64,000 bases of DNA, from assembly GCF_012843265.1 (NCBI RefSeq), contig NZ_JABAIT010000008.1, positions 62,001 to 126,000 on the forward strand, given 5' to 3'. The position numbers and the translations under genes were made by a program. This DNA comes from Bacillus sp. DNRA2 (GTDB lineage Bacteria; Bacillota; Bacilli; Bacillales; Cytobacillaceae). Shown here one piece after another: positions 1 through 8,211 of this stretch (the first letter of the stretch is position 1; each line of letters begins with the position of its first letter). The notes beneath the pieces are model-generated. The model was not told the origin of the DNA, ran no database searches, and saw nothing but the letters and a program-made list of their open reading frames with translations.

Positions 1-142
1 GTAAGCTAATAAGCCAACCTGCTGTTTTTTCAACTATTTCATTCCATTGCTTATATGTAATCGTTTGTTGTCCTATCTGAATCGCCGGGCGATTAGGAAA
101 TTCGCTAGCGTTTTTTCCATATGTCGCAGTAATCGTTGTCAT
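1..142 (-). CDS. Acyl-CoA synthetase (AMP-binding), N-terminal fragment, YhfT-like
   Basis: Only the first 47 codons lie in the window; the gene runs off the left edge. The ATG at 142-140 is preceded by AAGGAG at a suitable distance. The start of the protein (MTTITATYGKN, then FPNRPAIQIGQQTITYKQW) has the pattern of an AMP-binding acyl-CoA ligase, in which a short N-terminus leads to PDRPAI...TYxEL. It lies directly downstream of bioY on the same strand. In Bacillus subtilis the bioY-type gene yhfU lies beside the ligase yhfT, so this is probably the yhfT counterpart, activating a fatty acid or a pimelate-related acid. The function rests on a short fragment and on context. Confidence 0.6.
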   Translation of the reverse strand, partial: MTTITATYGKNASEFPNRPAIQIGQQTITYKQWNEIVEKTAGWLISL

Positions 143-220
143 TGCTACTCTCCTTTTGCAAAGAAACTTTATGTTCTAAAACATTTAATATGAAGAAAAA
201 GGAGACACGATTGCGTCTCC

Positions 221-775
221 TTAGGAAGCTTTTGCAAGATTTTTTTGTAATGCCGGGTGTTTTCTTAATCGATAGACTACTAGTGAAGCTAAAACAGCTT
301 TAATTACATCACCAGGAATATAAACAAGGCTTAATTTAATTGCTTCTGCTACTGGAATATCCATGATAAATGCTTGGACAGGGATCCCGAAAAGGTAAAT
401 TAACAAAATGCCGACAGTTAGGTTAACTAGCATAATTTTTCCAAGTTGTACAGTACGTAAGTGAGACACTAAATATCCAATGACAAAAGCAGTGATGGGA
501 TATGCGATTAAATATCCAGCACTAGGTCCAACAAATACGCCGATACCGCCACGACCTCCAGATAGGAGTGGTAAACCTGTTGCAACAAGTAATAAGAATA
601 AAGTGATACTTAACCCACCTAATCTTGCACCTAAAATTCCACCTGCTAGAAGGACACCGATAGTTTGAAGTGTAATAGGAACAGGCGTAAACGATAACAT
701 AATCGGTGGCACAAAGCCAAGAGCCCCCATAATTGCAGCAAATAAAGCTACATAAGTCATTTCTTTAATTTTCAT
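221..775 (-). CDS. bioY: Biotin transporter BioY (ECF transporter S component)
   Basis: This 184-residue, very hydrophobic protein has about six membrane segments and the BioY signature: a TPVPITLQTIGVLLAGG stretch near residue 30 and a GPSAGYLIAYPI stretch near residue 84. BioY is the biotin-binding S component of an energy-coupling-factor transporter, and it needs EcfA/EcfT modules encoded elsewhere. The start is supported by GGTGAGG just upstream of the ATG. A sigma-A promoter overlapped by a BirA-type operator lies 50-100 bases upstream, so expression should fall when biotin is plentiful. The acyl-CoA ligase gene follows on the same strand, probably in one transcript. Confidence 0.95.
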   Translation of the reverse strand: MKIKEMTYVALFAAIMGALGFVPPIMLSFTPVPITLQTIGVLLAGGILGARLGGLSITLFLLLVATGLPLLSGGRGGIGVFVGPSAGYLIAYPITAFVIGYLVSHLRTVQLGKIMLVNLTVGILLIYLFGIPVQAFIMDIPVAEAIKLSLVYIPGDVIKAVLASLVVYRLRKHPALQKNLAKAS

Positions 776-826
776 TATTTCCTCACCATTTTCTTAAATA
801 TTTCGACTTTTTTTCCTCTTTTTTTC

Positions 827-855
827 ATTTTAGTTTGGTCAAAAGATATTGTCAA
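827..855 (-). promoter_or_regulatory. Sigma-A promoter of bioY
   Basis: Read on the minus strand, TTGACA (855-850) is followed by exactly 17 bases and then TAAAAT (832-827). The -35 is perfect and the -10 has five of six consensus bases. It points at bioY, whose ATG begins 52 bases further on. Confidence 0.85.
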
Positions 856-880
856 CTATTAATTAAATAAAGTTAACAAT
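848..880. promoter_or_regulatory. BirA operator (biotin repressor site)
   Basis: ATTGTCAACT (848-857) and AGTTAACAAT (871-880) form an inverted repeat with a 13-base spacer and one mismatch. This matches the known Gram-positive BirA pattern of TTGT(T)AAC half-sites facing each other. The left arm covers the -35 of the bioY promoter, so bound BirA-biotinyl-AMP would block RNA polymerase. The spacing is a little shorter than in the E. coli bio operator. Confidence 0.8.
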
Positions 881-977
881 AAATAAACGGCTGGAATCTG
901 GACAAGACAGTGGAATAACCGTCTCGTTTTTGAAAAACGAGAATAGTATGACTATATAATGAAAGGGGTGTTGATGT

Positions 978-1601
978 GTGGGAGAAGACAATGAACGTTT
1001 GAACAATGAAGGTCCAACTTTCGAGAAATGGAGTAAGCAAAGGATGATAAGTTCAGGACCAATCGAAGCTACACCAAATACAGAAATAATATCTGTAAAT
1101 ATAATAAATGTAGATCCTGTACAACCACGTGATATCATTGTGGAAATTAAGAATTGGACAACTTGTCCACCAACCGAACTGGGTAAAATCATTCTCCTGT
1201 GTGGAGAACAGGTTAATCCAAATGATATTGGCTATCAGCAAGATGAAGGGGTACAGGGGTTTGACCCAACGATTCACCCGTTTGAAGAAGAGGATGATAT
1301 TCCTGCTTTGACAAAGCCGTTAGTTTTTAAACTCCCACCACAAATGCAGCTCACTGTCTTGGCAGATTTCCCACAACCACTATTATTGCCCTCAAATCCT
1401 TGTTACGAGGTCAGAATATCACTCATTAATACTAGTAATATGTTAATCAGCAGTTTTGGTTTAAATGATGAATTTGAACCACAAGTGGGGAACACAGTAT
1501 TACATCATCAATTTTTTACTTTAAACCCTATAATGATTGAATCTCCCGAAAATCCCGGTTCCACGAATAATCAAGACTTTGGAAATAAAAAAACTGAGTG
1601 A
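978..1601 (+). CDS. Hypothetical protein, no recognised domain
   Basis: The protein has 207 residues and starts at GTG 978, which has GAAAGGGG about eight bases upstream; no in-frame ATG is as well placed. It has no signal peptide, membrane segment or cysteine-rich motif. The region from about residue 35 to 200 looks like an all-beta fold, with alternating hydrophobic strands (IIVEIKNWT, KIILLCGEQVN, QLTVLADF, YEVRISLINTS) separated by proline-rich loops. The N- and C-terminal tails are polar and probably disordered. It is a single gene facing away from bioY and ending in a hairpin shared with the flavodoxin gene. An acidic, beta-rich, single gene like this would suit a spore-surface protein, but nothing in the sequence proves it. 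Confidence 0.6.
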   Translation: MGEDNERLNNEGPTFEKWSKQRMISSGPIEATPNTEIISVNIINVDPVQPRDIIVEIKNWTTCPPTELGKIILLCGEQVNPNDIGYQQDEGVQGFDPTIHPFEEEDDIPALTKPLVFKLPPQMQLTVLADFPQPLLLPSNPCYEVRISLINTSNMLISSFGLNDEFEPQVGNTVLHHQFFTLNPIMIESPENPGSTNNQDFGNKKTE

Positions 1602-1616
1602 GGAATCTCACTCAGT
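1593..1616 (-). terminator. Bidirectional hairpin terminator between the hypothetical gene and the flavodoxin gene
   Basis: A perfect 10-bp stem, ACTGAGTGAG / CTCACTCAGT, has a 4-base loop. On the minus strand it is followed by a run of seven T, a strong Rho-independent terminator for the flavodoxin gene. On the plus strand the stem contains the stop codon of the upstream gene and the T tail is weak. Confidence 0.8.
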
Positions 1617-1639
1617 AATTGTTGTCGAATCAGTCAGAC

Positions 1640-2116
1640 CTAGGTCCCATTTTTAAGCTTTTGCAGAATATCTTGTGCCCAATGTTCCGCATGCTCGAGT
1701 TCATTGGCTTTTAGTGGACCTTCACATTTTGTAACAAGAAAACTTTCGGGTTTACATATTGTTGCAATTCCAAACTGCTTAAGTTTTTTTGTTATTTTTT
1801 TAGCGGCAGAGCCTGATATCAAAATGTGCATATTATACCTGGTATCAAATACTGCAGCATGTTTGATATAATTCTTTTTTGCTGCCAGCTGATCCAAAAA
1901 TCGCGACATCTCATGTGTCGGCTTATGGCTGTGTGTTGGGCTTCCAATGATTAATAGGTCGATGTCAGCTATATCATCCGGCTCTATTTCATGATGAATG
2001 GATCCAGCGATAATCTTACAATCATTGCATAGTTCCAAACCGATGCGATCAGCGATTCTTTTTGTGTTTCCAAAAATAGAATCATAGACAATTACAACCG
2101 AAAAACTCCGTTTCAT
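1640..2116 (-). CDS. Flavodoxin-like protein
   Basis: The 158-residue protein starts VVIVYDSIFGNTKRIAD; the S-x-F-G-N-T loop is the FMN-phosphate binding loop of flavodoxins. The later IGSPTHSHKPTHEMSRFLDQL region corresponds to the 60s loop with its G-S-P-T motif. It is a soluble, cytoplasmic single-domain protein and probably carries electrons or acts as a flavodoxin/nitric-oxide synthase-type domain. The ATG has GAGAGGG upstream. It is monocistronic, with the terminator at 1593-1616 just beyond the stop. The redox partner cannot be told from the context. Confidence 0.85.
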   Translation of the reverse strand: MKRSFSVVIVYDSIFGNTKRIADRIGLELCNDCKIIAGSIHHEIEPDDIADIDLLIIGSPTHSHKPTHEMSRFLDQLAAKKNYIKHAAVFDTRYNMHILISGSAAKKITKKLKQFGIATICKPESFLVTKCEGPLKANELEHAEHWAQDILQKLKNGT

Positions 2117-2247
2117 TCAAGCCCTCTCCCTATTATTACCGAAAACTAAAATACCAACTTAAATTTACCATAATTAACAAAAGAAATGGCATTTTAATTA
2201 TTGGAATTTTAGCAGTATAAAGGGGATTTGTTGACAAGTCTGTGTTT

Positions 2248-2595
2248 TTAGCGGTTATAGCCTTGATCTCCGTAAGGCTTAAGCTCGTTTAGCCATTTTT
2301 CTTCAAGTTTTTTAAGTTCACGTTTTTCATCGAAAAAGGCTGATTCTTTTGGTTTAAGCACTTCTAAAATTTCAAATTCAAAGGCATCTTTTCCGTATTC
2401 ATTCCATGCTTGTTGAAGTAGAGGATGAGTGTAATCTGTACCTGACTCCAACATGAATTTTTTGCCATTTAATGTTTTGAAGTTTCTGGTGCTATCGACG
2501 TAAATTTTGCCGTTAATTGTATTTTTGATTTGATAGATTCCGCCTTCTATTTTTGTTTCTTTATATTGCTGCTTTAATTCTTTTTTACGATCCAT
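2248..2595 (-). CDS. Stand-alone GIY-YIG nuclease-family protein
   Basis: The protein has 115 residues with the family hallmark split over two strands: GGIYQIKN near residue 18 and GKIYVDST near residue 29. The middle, HPLLQQAWNEYGKDAFEFEILE, matches the usual core helix and strand of GIY-YIG domains. It has no extra DNA-binding domain. The start is fixed by AAGGAG nine bases before the ATG. It lies 67 bases downstream of a DUF2087-type regulator on the same strand, and such pairs are common in Bacillaceae. Whether it cuts DNA is unknown: the conserved Arg and Glu of active GIY-YIG enzymes are not clearly visible here. Confidence 0.75.
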   Translation of the reverse strand: MDRKKELKQQYKETKIEGGIYQIKNTINGKIYVDSTRNFKTLNGKKFMLESGTDYTHPLLQQAWNEYGKDAFEFEILEVLKPKESAFFDEKRELKKLEEKWLNELKPYGDQGYNR

Positions 2596-2662
2596 CGTGA
2601 TAGTCTCCTTTATTATTATTTTGCGTTGTTAATGAGTAAGTGATTTCCGTTCCAGGCACTTC

Positions 2663-3418
2663 CTATTTTTTTAGCCAGTATTCGCTTCCGTCTGGCTTTC
2701 GGTCTAGGAAGCCGTATTCAATCAGGTAGCGTCTGATAGTTACGAAATCAGCGTGAATTGGTTTGATGATTTCATTCAGTTCTTTTTCAGTAAGGATACT
2801 GTCTGATTTTATCCGTTTAGTGATCTCCTGAAGAATAATAAGTTTTTGTTTTTCTTTTTTGGGAAAAACTTTCAGGGGACCATCCGTTCCTTCTGGAAAG
2901 AATTTTGCGAGTGTTTCTTCTTTATCCTTTACGGTAACATTGTACCGCTCATCCACCATAGTTGCTGTTTTATGGGGAGCTAGGAAGGTGGGGGCGTTCT
3001 GGTCTTTTTCCTTCAGCAGTTCCATTAACGTTAAGAACATTTTCGCTTGGCGTTCTTTTTCTTTTAAGACAAAACGGTGATTTCGGATGGTTGATGCACT
3101 ACCGATTCCCATTTCCTTTTGAATTTCAGCATCATTTTTACCCTGGTAAAATAACTGCAACAAACGATTCTGATGGTCGGTTAATCCGGTTAATTTTTTA
3201 TTCAAACTGATTAAATAATCAAAAACGGAATGATGTTGCTTATAAATATGAACGCTCATAAACTTTTCAGCTTCATAAAATATGTTATCAAGAGGGTAAA
3301 TTACACCTTTTTCAATTCTTTCTCCGCACAATAGGCAGACGTAACCGTTAGTTTCCTCAAGGTAGCCTCGCTTTAATTCATTAATATCTGCATTCCAAAA
3401 TAACTCAGATAGTTCCAT
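2663..3418 (-). CDS. DUF2087-type transcriptional regulator with zinc-binding N-terminus and HTH
   Basis: This 251-residue protein has three parts. Residues 25-70 hold CLLCGERI followed by a HIYKQHH stretch, a likely C2H2-type zinc site. Residues 78-115 (GLTDHQNRLLQLFYQGKNDA, then a recognition helix ending TIRNHRF) are a LuxR-like helix-turn-helix. Residues 185-250, with FVTIRRYLIEYGFLDRKPDG and a final YWL, are a DUF2087 domain. The likely role is DNA-binding regulation, perhaps of itself and the GIY-YIG gene downstream. The ATG has AAGGA 11 bases upstream, which is acceptable but not strong. The signal it senses is not evident. Confidence 0.8.
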   Translation of the reverse strand: MELSELFWNADINELKRGYLEETNGYVCLLCGERIEKGVIYPLDNIFYEAEKFMSVHIYKQHHSVFDYLISLNKKLTGLTDHQNRLLQLFYQGKNDAEIQKEMGIGSASTIRNHRFVLKEKERQAKMFLTLMELLKEKDQNAPTFLAPHKTATMVDERYNVTVKDKEETLAKFFPEGTDGPLKVFPKKEKQKLIILQEITKRIKSDSILTEKELNEIIKPIHADFVTIRRYLIEYGFLDRKPDGSEYWLKK

Positions 3419-3549
3419 TTATAAACACATCCTTAAATTGTCTATCTCTACACAAACATTTTACGTTAATGTTTTATAAAATACAACAAATCTATGACTA
3501 GAAAACATAAAAACGCACACCACTAATGGCGTACGTTTAGAATGAGGTA

Positions 3550-4785
3550 TTAATAAAACAATATTTCTTTTGTGGCTCGGTATTCACTTGGAGTAAGTCC
3601 AACATATTTTTTGAAGGTGTTACTAAAATAATTAGGGGTATTAAAGCCCAGTTCTTCGGCAATTTGTTCAAGCGTATTATCAGAGTGGCGTATTAACGCA
3701 ATGGCTCTTTGTAAGCGAACGAAACTAACATATTCCACGTAACTCCGACCGGTTTCTTTTTTAAATAGCCTACTAAAGTAGGTTGGACTAAAGTTGATAT
3801 GCGCTGCCACCTTTGTACAAGTGATTTCATCCGCATAATGTTCAGCGATATATTCAATACTTTTTAAGATGGTTGGGTCCTGTGCTGTTTCATCATAATA
3901 ACGAAGTTCAAGTCGTTCAAAAGGAGGGGTCCGTCTAGCCGTCTTTGCCTCGATATAAGATTTATACAAGAGTTGAGGCTCGCTGTATATACTACCAATA
4001 CCGATAAACAGAAATATTCCATATTGTTGCTGTAATTCTGTGATGACCTCCAATATGATATCTTCACCTTGCTTCCAAAACCTAGGTGAAGTAAAACCAG
4101 TTGGAACACGGAGGAGCATCAACAAATGCTTACGATAGGGCACGAAGAAGATTTTACCGTTTAATTTTTCAAAATGCCGTTCAAAGCATTCTTGAATGAT
4201 TTGGTGTGCTTGCCATCCTTCTATTTTCTCCCGGTTTGCTATGTTCACGTAACCTTGAATAAAGCAAACTGTGTTAGGAATCATTTTAGAACTGTTGAAC
4301 AACCCAGATTCGATTATTTCTTGCTCAGATGTAACATCACCACGAAGCAAGCGCCGCAAAAACAATCCCTGAAGCGCTTCATGATCCTCATAATCATAGT
4401 GAGGAATGTTTGTTTGTTGTACATGAAATTGATGATAAGTAGTTTTTGGCTCGAGAAATGCTTGTTTAATTTTTCGAATAAACACGTTTTTCCGTAGAGG
4501 TTTAACAAAAAAGTAGGGCAAATTTAGCTCAATCGTAACTGATGCCGTATGTAATAGCTCATTATTGACAATAGGAAATACGATTAGTTGAGGATTGTGC
4601 TTTTTCAATCTTTTAATAAAGACCCAATCTAATAATTTACTAATTTCGACGACTAAAATGCGGTAATCGAAAGAAGGGTCTATGTTAGAAATAAGAAGTG
4701 AATTATTGTGGAATTCCTCTTGCAGCCACATGGTAAGCTTGTCTTTTTCATTGATATCATTGATGATTAGCTGAATGCTATCCAA
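3550..4785 (-). CDS. AraC-family regulator with a receiver-like N-terminal domain
   Basis: The C-terminal 100 residues are a classic AraC double helix-turn-helix, with FSPTYFSRLFKKETGRSYVE in the first and LGFNTPNYFSNTFKKYVGLT in the second. The first 110 residues look like a response-regulator receiver fold that ends in the conserved K-P loop (FFVKPLRK), but no phospho-acceptor Asp pair is apparent, so it is probably a pseudo-receiver. The middle is an unassigned sensor region. A TTG at 4785 is the best start: GGAGGAGG lies six bases upstream, whereas the upstream ATG at 4791 overlaps that site. It is divergent from the DUF485-symporter operon and is its likely regulator. Confidence 0.85.
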   Translation of the reverse strand: MDSIQLIINDINEKDKLTMWLQEEFHNNSLLISNIDPSFDYRILVVEISKLLDWVFIKRLKKHNPQLIVFPIVNNELLHTASVTIELNLPYFFVKPLRKNVFIRKIKQAFLEPKTTYHQFHVQQTNIPHYDYEDHEALQGLFLRRLLRGDVTSEQEIIESGLFNSSKMIPNTVCFIQGYVNIANREKIEGWQAHQIIQECFERHFEKLNGKIFFVPYRKHLLMLLRVPTGFTSPRFWKQGEDIILEVITELQQQYGIFLFIGIGSIYSEPQLLYKSYIEAKTARRTPPFERLELRYYDETAQDPTILKSIEYIAEHYADEITCTKVAAHINFSPTYFSRLFKKETGRSYVEYVSFVRLQRAIALIRHSDNTLEQIAEELGFNTPNYFSNTFKKYVGLTPSEYRATKEILFY

Positions 4786-4878
4786 TGCCATCCTCCTCCA
4801 TTCAACACACATCTATTTGATTATCCCTTTCCTATTATAACGAAAATATTTTGAAAATAGCAAATATTTATAAATTTA

Positions 4879-4911
4879 TGACAATTATCTGCAAGGTATT
4901 GTCTGACAATT
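4879..4911 (+). promoter_or_regulatory. Direct repeats TGACAATT, candidate AraC-type operator
   Basis: TGACAATT occurs at 4879-4886 and again at 4904-4911, a 25-base period. The second copy is part of the odd palindrome ATTGTCTGACAAT (4898-4910). Direct repeats about two to three helical turns apart are how AraC-family dimers usually bind. They lie between the AraC gene and the symporter operon, 120-155 bases upstream of the latter. The assignment is inference. Confidence 0.4.
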
Positions 4912-5033
4912 TACAGTAAAATCAAGACAAGCATCAGTTAAGATTTGTTGCAAATTGATGAAAAGGGGGATAGAACAAAAGGGGAAACGAACTCTTACGA
5001 TGCATTTTAGTTAAAAGAGGAGGAGATGAACCA

Positions 5034-5405
5034 ATGGCAGGCGAGTATACTGAATATGATTATGTAGAAGCAGGCAAGATTGACGTAAAAGATCTACCAC
5101 CACTAGACACTGAAACAAATAATATCATGAAAAAAGAGTTTGGGACAGGAATTACCCTTTCTTTATTCTATTATGTATTTGTTTTCACGATCCCAGTATT
5201 AAACTGGTTCGCTCCAGATTTTATGTTTTCCCAGATGTGGGGAGGAATGAGTGTATCTTGGTTTTTCACAGCAATTGTATCAATGGCTATGGCGTTTATC
5301 ATCGCTTATGTACATACACACTTGTATGAAAAACGCTTAAAAGCATCACAAAGCCCTCTCGACAAAGATGTTAACAAATCTAATGATGGGAGGAGCATTA
5401 TATGA
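5034..5405 (+). CDS. DUF485 membrane protein, small partner of the solute symporter
   Basis: The 123-residue protein has a polar N-terminus of about 45 residues, two membrane segments (LFYYVFVFTIPVLNWF and FFTAIVSMAMAFIIAYVH) and a short charged tail. This is the DUF485 layout (YwcB/YjcH type). These genes almost always precede an ActP/MctC-type symporter, as here, where the stop codon overlaps the symporter ATG by four bases. It probably helps insertion or stability of the symporter. A strong GAGGAGGAG precedes the ATG at nine bases. Confidence 0.9.
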   Translation: MAGEYTEYDYVEAGKIDVKDLPPLDTETNNIMKKEFGTGITLSLFYYVFVFTIPVLNWFAPDFMFSQMWGGMSVSWFFTAIVSMAMAFIIAYVHTHLYEKRLKASQSPLDKDVNKSNDGRSII

Positions 5406-6970
5406 TCCAAACGCTACTCGAACCAAAAATGCTCATGACGATCATCCTAATGGGAACTATCGTCTTCATCACGTATTTAACTAAACGAAATGCAAGTGCG
5501 TCTGACTTCTTCGTAGGCGGACGGAGTTTTGGCTGGTTTACAAACGGGTCAGCAATCGGGGGAGACTACCTTAGTGCAGCAACCTTCCTTGGTATTGCAG
5601 GTCTTACCTTCCAATTAGGCTATGATGGTGCTTATTATGCATTCTGTTTCTCAATTGGTTTAACGCTATTGGCTATTTTCGTTGCTGGTCCACTTCGTCG
5701 TTTTGGTGCTTATACAGTTCCGGATTTCTTAGCTTACCGCTTTCATAGTAAACGCGCTAGATTAGCAGCTGTTGCTGTTGTATTAGCCATTTCCGGTTTC
5801 TATGCAGCCCCACAATTATTAGGTGCAGCTCAGATTTTAACGATGTTCTTTGGTACTTCCTATGAATTTGGAATCATTTTTACTTGCACAGTAATGATTT
5901 TCTATGTTGGTGTAGGGGGTATGAAAGGGACTACACTTAACCAAGCATTAGAATTATGGATTCGTTTGGGATGTTTCGTCCTGATGGTTGCAGCAGCTAT
6001 TTATGGCGGCTTACATTATCCAAAAATTCTTGCTGGATTAACTGAATTTACAGGATCAATCAAAGGAACTGCTCAATTTGCTCTTGATGGTAAAGATGTT
6101 GTACATGATGGACAATCATGGTCTGGTACAGGAAACTACTTCCCAAGCTTCTGGCAAACTGTATCAATGACAATCGCCTTATCTCTAGGAACAATGGGCT
6201 TACCACATATTTTATTACGTTTCTATACGAATCCAAGTGCAAAAGCAGCTCGTAAATCAGCATTAATGGCAATTGGAATTGCATCTGTCTTCTTCTTCTT
6301 TGCAGTATATCTAGGTGCAGTAGGTCGTTCAATTTATCTTGCAGGCACAGCTGATCCACAAGTTATTAAAGACTTAGTACTTGGTGGAAACAACATGGTT
6401 ATTCCTTCAACAGCTCAAGCTCTTGGTGGAAAATGGTTATTAGGTTTAGTTATTGCAGGTGCATTTGCTGCGATTTTCTCAAACTTATCTGGTTTATTTA
6501 TTGCCAGCTCCGGAGCACTTGCACACGATCTATATGCAAACCTTTTCCGCAAGAATATCAGCGAAAAACAACGTGTTATTGCTGGTAAAGTATCGATTGT
6601 CATTCTAGGTATTCTTTATGGTGCATTAGGTTTAATGGTTAAAAATGCTTCAATTGGTCACTTGGTTGCTCTTGCTTTTACAGTGGCAGCTAGTACTTTC
6701 ACACCAATCTTCATCCTTGGTATTTGGTGGAGAGGTATGACTGAAAAAGGTGCAATTGCGGGTCTTATCATTGGATTAGCAGTTTCAATGTATATGATTT
6801 TCTTACCAACTACATTACCTGAGTTTTTACAATTTAAAATTCCTGGAATCATCACGGTACCAGTTGGTTTCTTATCTGTATACATCGTTTCTAAGCTTGA
6901 CCGTAAAGTTCCAGCCGATGTTAACAGCTTTATGAAGAAGGTTCATTCGAAGGAATCTGAGGTTGCATAA
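5402..6970 (+). CDS. Sodium:solute symporter, acetate/monocarboxylate (ActP/YwcA) type
   Basis: This 522-residue protein has about 13 membrane segments and SSS-family motifs, including FFVGGRSFGWFTNGSAIGGD near residue 36 and the AGAFAAIFSNLSGLFIASSG segment in the middle. Together with the DUF485 gene it matches the cation/acetate symporters ActP and YwcA. It would take up acetate or related short carboxylates with sodium or protons, which could feed the PHA and fatty acid pathways encoded in this window. It is co-translated with the DUF485 gene (ATGA overlap) and followed by a strong terminator. The substrate is inferred from family and pairing. Confidence 0.88.
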   Translation: MIQTLLEPKMLMTIILMGTIVFITYLTKRNASASDFFVGGRSFGWFTNGSAIGGDYLSAATFLGIAGLTFQLGYDGAYYAFCFSIGLTLLAIFVAGPLRRFGAYTVPDFLAYRFHSKRARLAAVAVVLAISGFYAAPQLLGAAQILTMFFGTSYEFGIIFTCTVMIFYVGVGGMKGTTLNQALELWIRLGCFVLMVAAAIYGGLHYPKILAGLTEFTGSIKGTAQFALDGKDVVHDGQSWSGTGNYFPSFWQTVSMTIALSLGTMGLPHILLRFYTNPSAKAARKSALMAIGIASVFFFFAVYLGAVGRSIYLAGTADPQVIKDLVLGGNNMVIPSTAQALGGKWLLGLVIAGAFAAIFSNLSGLFIASSGALAHDLYANLFRKNISEKQRVIAGKVSIVILGILYGALGLMVKNASIGHLVALAFTVAASTFTPIFILGIWWRGMTEKGAIAGLIIGLAVSMYMIFLPTTLPEFLQFKIPGIITVPVGFLSVYIVSKLDRKVPADVNSFMKKVHSKESEVA

Positions 6971-7074
6971 TCCGGATTTTAAAAATGATGCACTTCGACA
7001 AAAACATTAAGTTTTTTGACAACGCTTACATTGTTCGACAAACGTTTTCTATTAATACTTCCTTCTATATTGTT

Positions 7075-7105
7075 AGACTGCTACCTGTTAGCAGTCTCTT
7101 TTTTA
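7075..7105 (+). terminator. Terminator after the symporter operon
   Basis: AGACTGCTA / TAGCAGTCT forms a perfect 9-bp stem with a 5-base loop, followed by CTTTTTTATTT. It lies 105 bases after the symporter stop and before the fabH promoter. Confidence 0.9.
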
Positions 7106-7138
7106 TTTCACAACTTTAGTGGTTTTCTGTTTCCTTTC

Positions 7139-7167
7139 TTCACTTTTTCGCAAGAAGCGTTTATAAT
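7139..7167 (+). promoter_or_regulatory. Sigma-A promoter of fabH-fabF
   Basis: A perfect TATAAT (7162-7167) has a partial -35, TTCACT (7139-7144), 17 bases upstream. It lies just before the FapR box and 53 bases before the fabH ATG. Confidence 0.65.
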
Positions 7168-7180
7168 GTTATATGAGATA

Positions 7181-7197
7181 TTATGACCTAGTCTTAA
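7181..7197 (+). promoter_or_regulatory. FapR operator upstream of fabH
   Basis: The 17 bases TTATGACCTAGTCTTAA differ from the established Bacillus FapR site (TTAGTACCTAGTCTTAA) at only two positions, and the right half is identical. It sits immediately downstream of the -10, where FapR binding would block transcription until malonyl-CoA releases it. Confidence 0.85.
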
Positions 7198-7219
7198 AAA
7201 CAAATGTTAGGGTGATGTA

Positions 7220-8164
7220 ATGAAACGGGTGGGGATTGTTGGAATTGGGACATACGTTCCAGAGCAAATTGTGACAAACATTGATTTAGAAAGTAAAATA
7301 GATACTAATGACGAATGGATTCGTACCAGAACCGGTATTGAAGAGCGTCGAATTGCCGGAGAAGATATCGATACTTCGCATATGGCAATAAAAGCGGCAG
7401 AGCGTGCCCTTCTAAATGCAGGATTAAAGGCTAGTGAAATTGATATGATTTTAGTTGCGACAGCAACACCAGATCAGCCATTTCCATCGGTTGCCTGTAT
7501 GGTACAGGAGGCACTTGGTGCTAGAAACATTCCAGCCATGGATGTTGGAGCTGCATGTTCTGGTTTTATATATGCAATGGCCACTGCAAAACCTTTTATT
7601 GAAACAGGTACTTATCGAAATATTTTAGTGATTGGCAGTGAGAAATTCACGAAAACACTAGATTGGAACGACCGAACGACATGCGTTTTATTTGGAGACG
7701 GTGCAGGCGCCGTCATTCTCAGTGAGGTCTCAAGTGATAAAGGCATCCTTTCAGTAGATTTAGGTGCTGACGGAAGTGGTGGGGATACTTTATACATTGA
7801 TTCTGAAACTGGTAAAATAAAGATGAATGGTCGTGAAGTTTATAAATTTGCCGTTCGCCAAATGCCTGAGTCCAGTTTGCATGCAGTAGATAAAGCAGGG
7901 CTAAAAAAAGAGGATGTTGATTTTTTGATTCCGCATCAAGCTAATGTTCGAATCATTGATGCTGCCAGAGAACGGTTTGGACTTGACAAAGACAAGGTAT
8001 CAACCGCTGTTACGAAACATGGGAATACCTCAGCAGCATCGATTCCCTTAGCCTTGTTTGAGGAAATTGAAAAAGGTTTAATCCAAGATGGCGATACCAT
8101 CGTCCTCGTCGGCTTCGGCGGCGGCCTAACCTGGGGTTCGGTTTGTATGAAATGGGGCAAGTAA
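7220..8164 (+). CDS. fabH: Beta-ketoacyl-ACP synthase III
   Basis: This 314-residue protein condenses a CoA-activated starter with malonyl-ACP to begin fatty acid synthesis. The catalytic triad is present: Cys113 in AACSGF, His in IPHQAN near residue 240, and Asn in KHGNTSAAS near residue 270. The N-terminal GIGTYVPE and [10 protein letters not shown] motifs are typical. In Bacillus the preferred starters are branched acyl-CoAs. GGGTGATG precedes the ATG. It is the first gene of a fabH-fabF operon, with the FapR box directly upstream. Confidence 0.97.
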   Translation: MKRVGIVGIGTYVPEQIVTNIDLESKIDTNDEWIRTRTGIEERRIAGEDIDTSHMAIKAAERALLNAGLKASEIDMILVATATPDQPFPSVACMVQEALGARNIPAMDVGAACSGFIYAMATAKPFIETGTYRNILVIGSEKFTKTLDWNDRTTCVLFGDGAGAVILSEVSSDKGILSVDLGADGSGGDTLYIDSETGKIKMNGREVYKFAVRQMPESSLHAVDKAGLKKEDVDFLIPHQANVRIIDAARERFGLDKDKVSTAVTKHGNTSAASIPLALFEEIEKGLIQDGDTIVLVGFGGGLTWGSVCMKWGK

Positions 8165-8211
8165 ACTAACGGCATAATTGCCAAATATATATGATTTGGG
8201 GAGAAAAGCTA

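Noticed and set aside
978-1311. Several minus and plus frames overlapping the gene at 978
   Set aside because: The frame from 978 has the only good ribosome site and protein-like composition; the others are low-complexity shadows.
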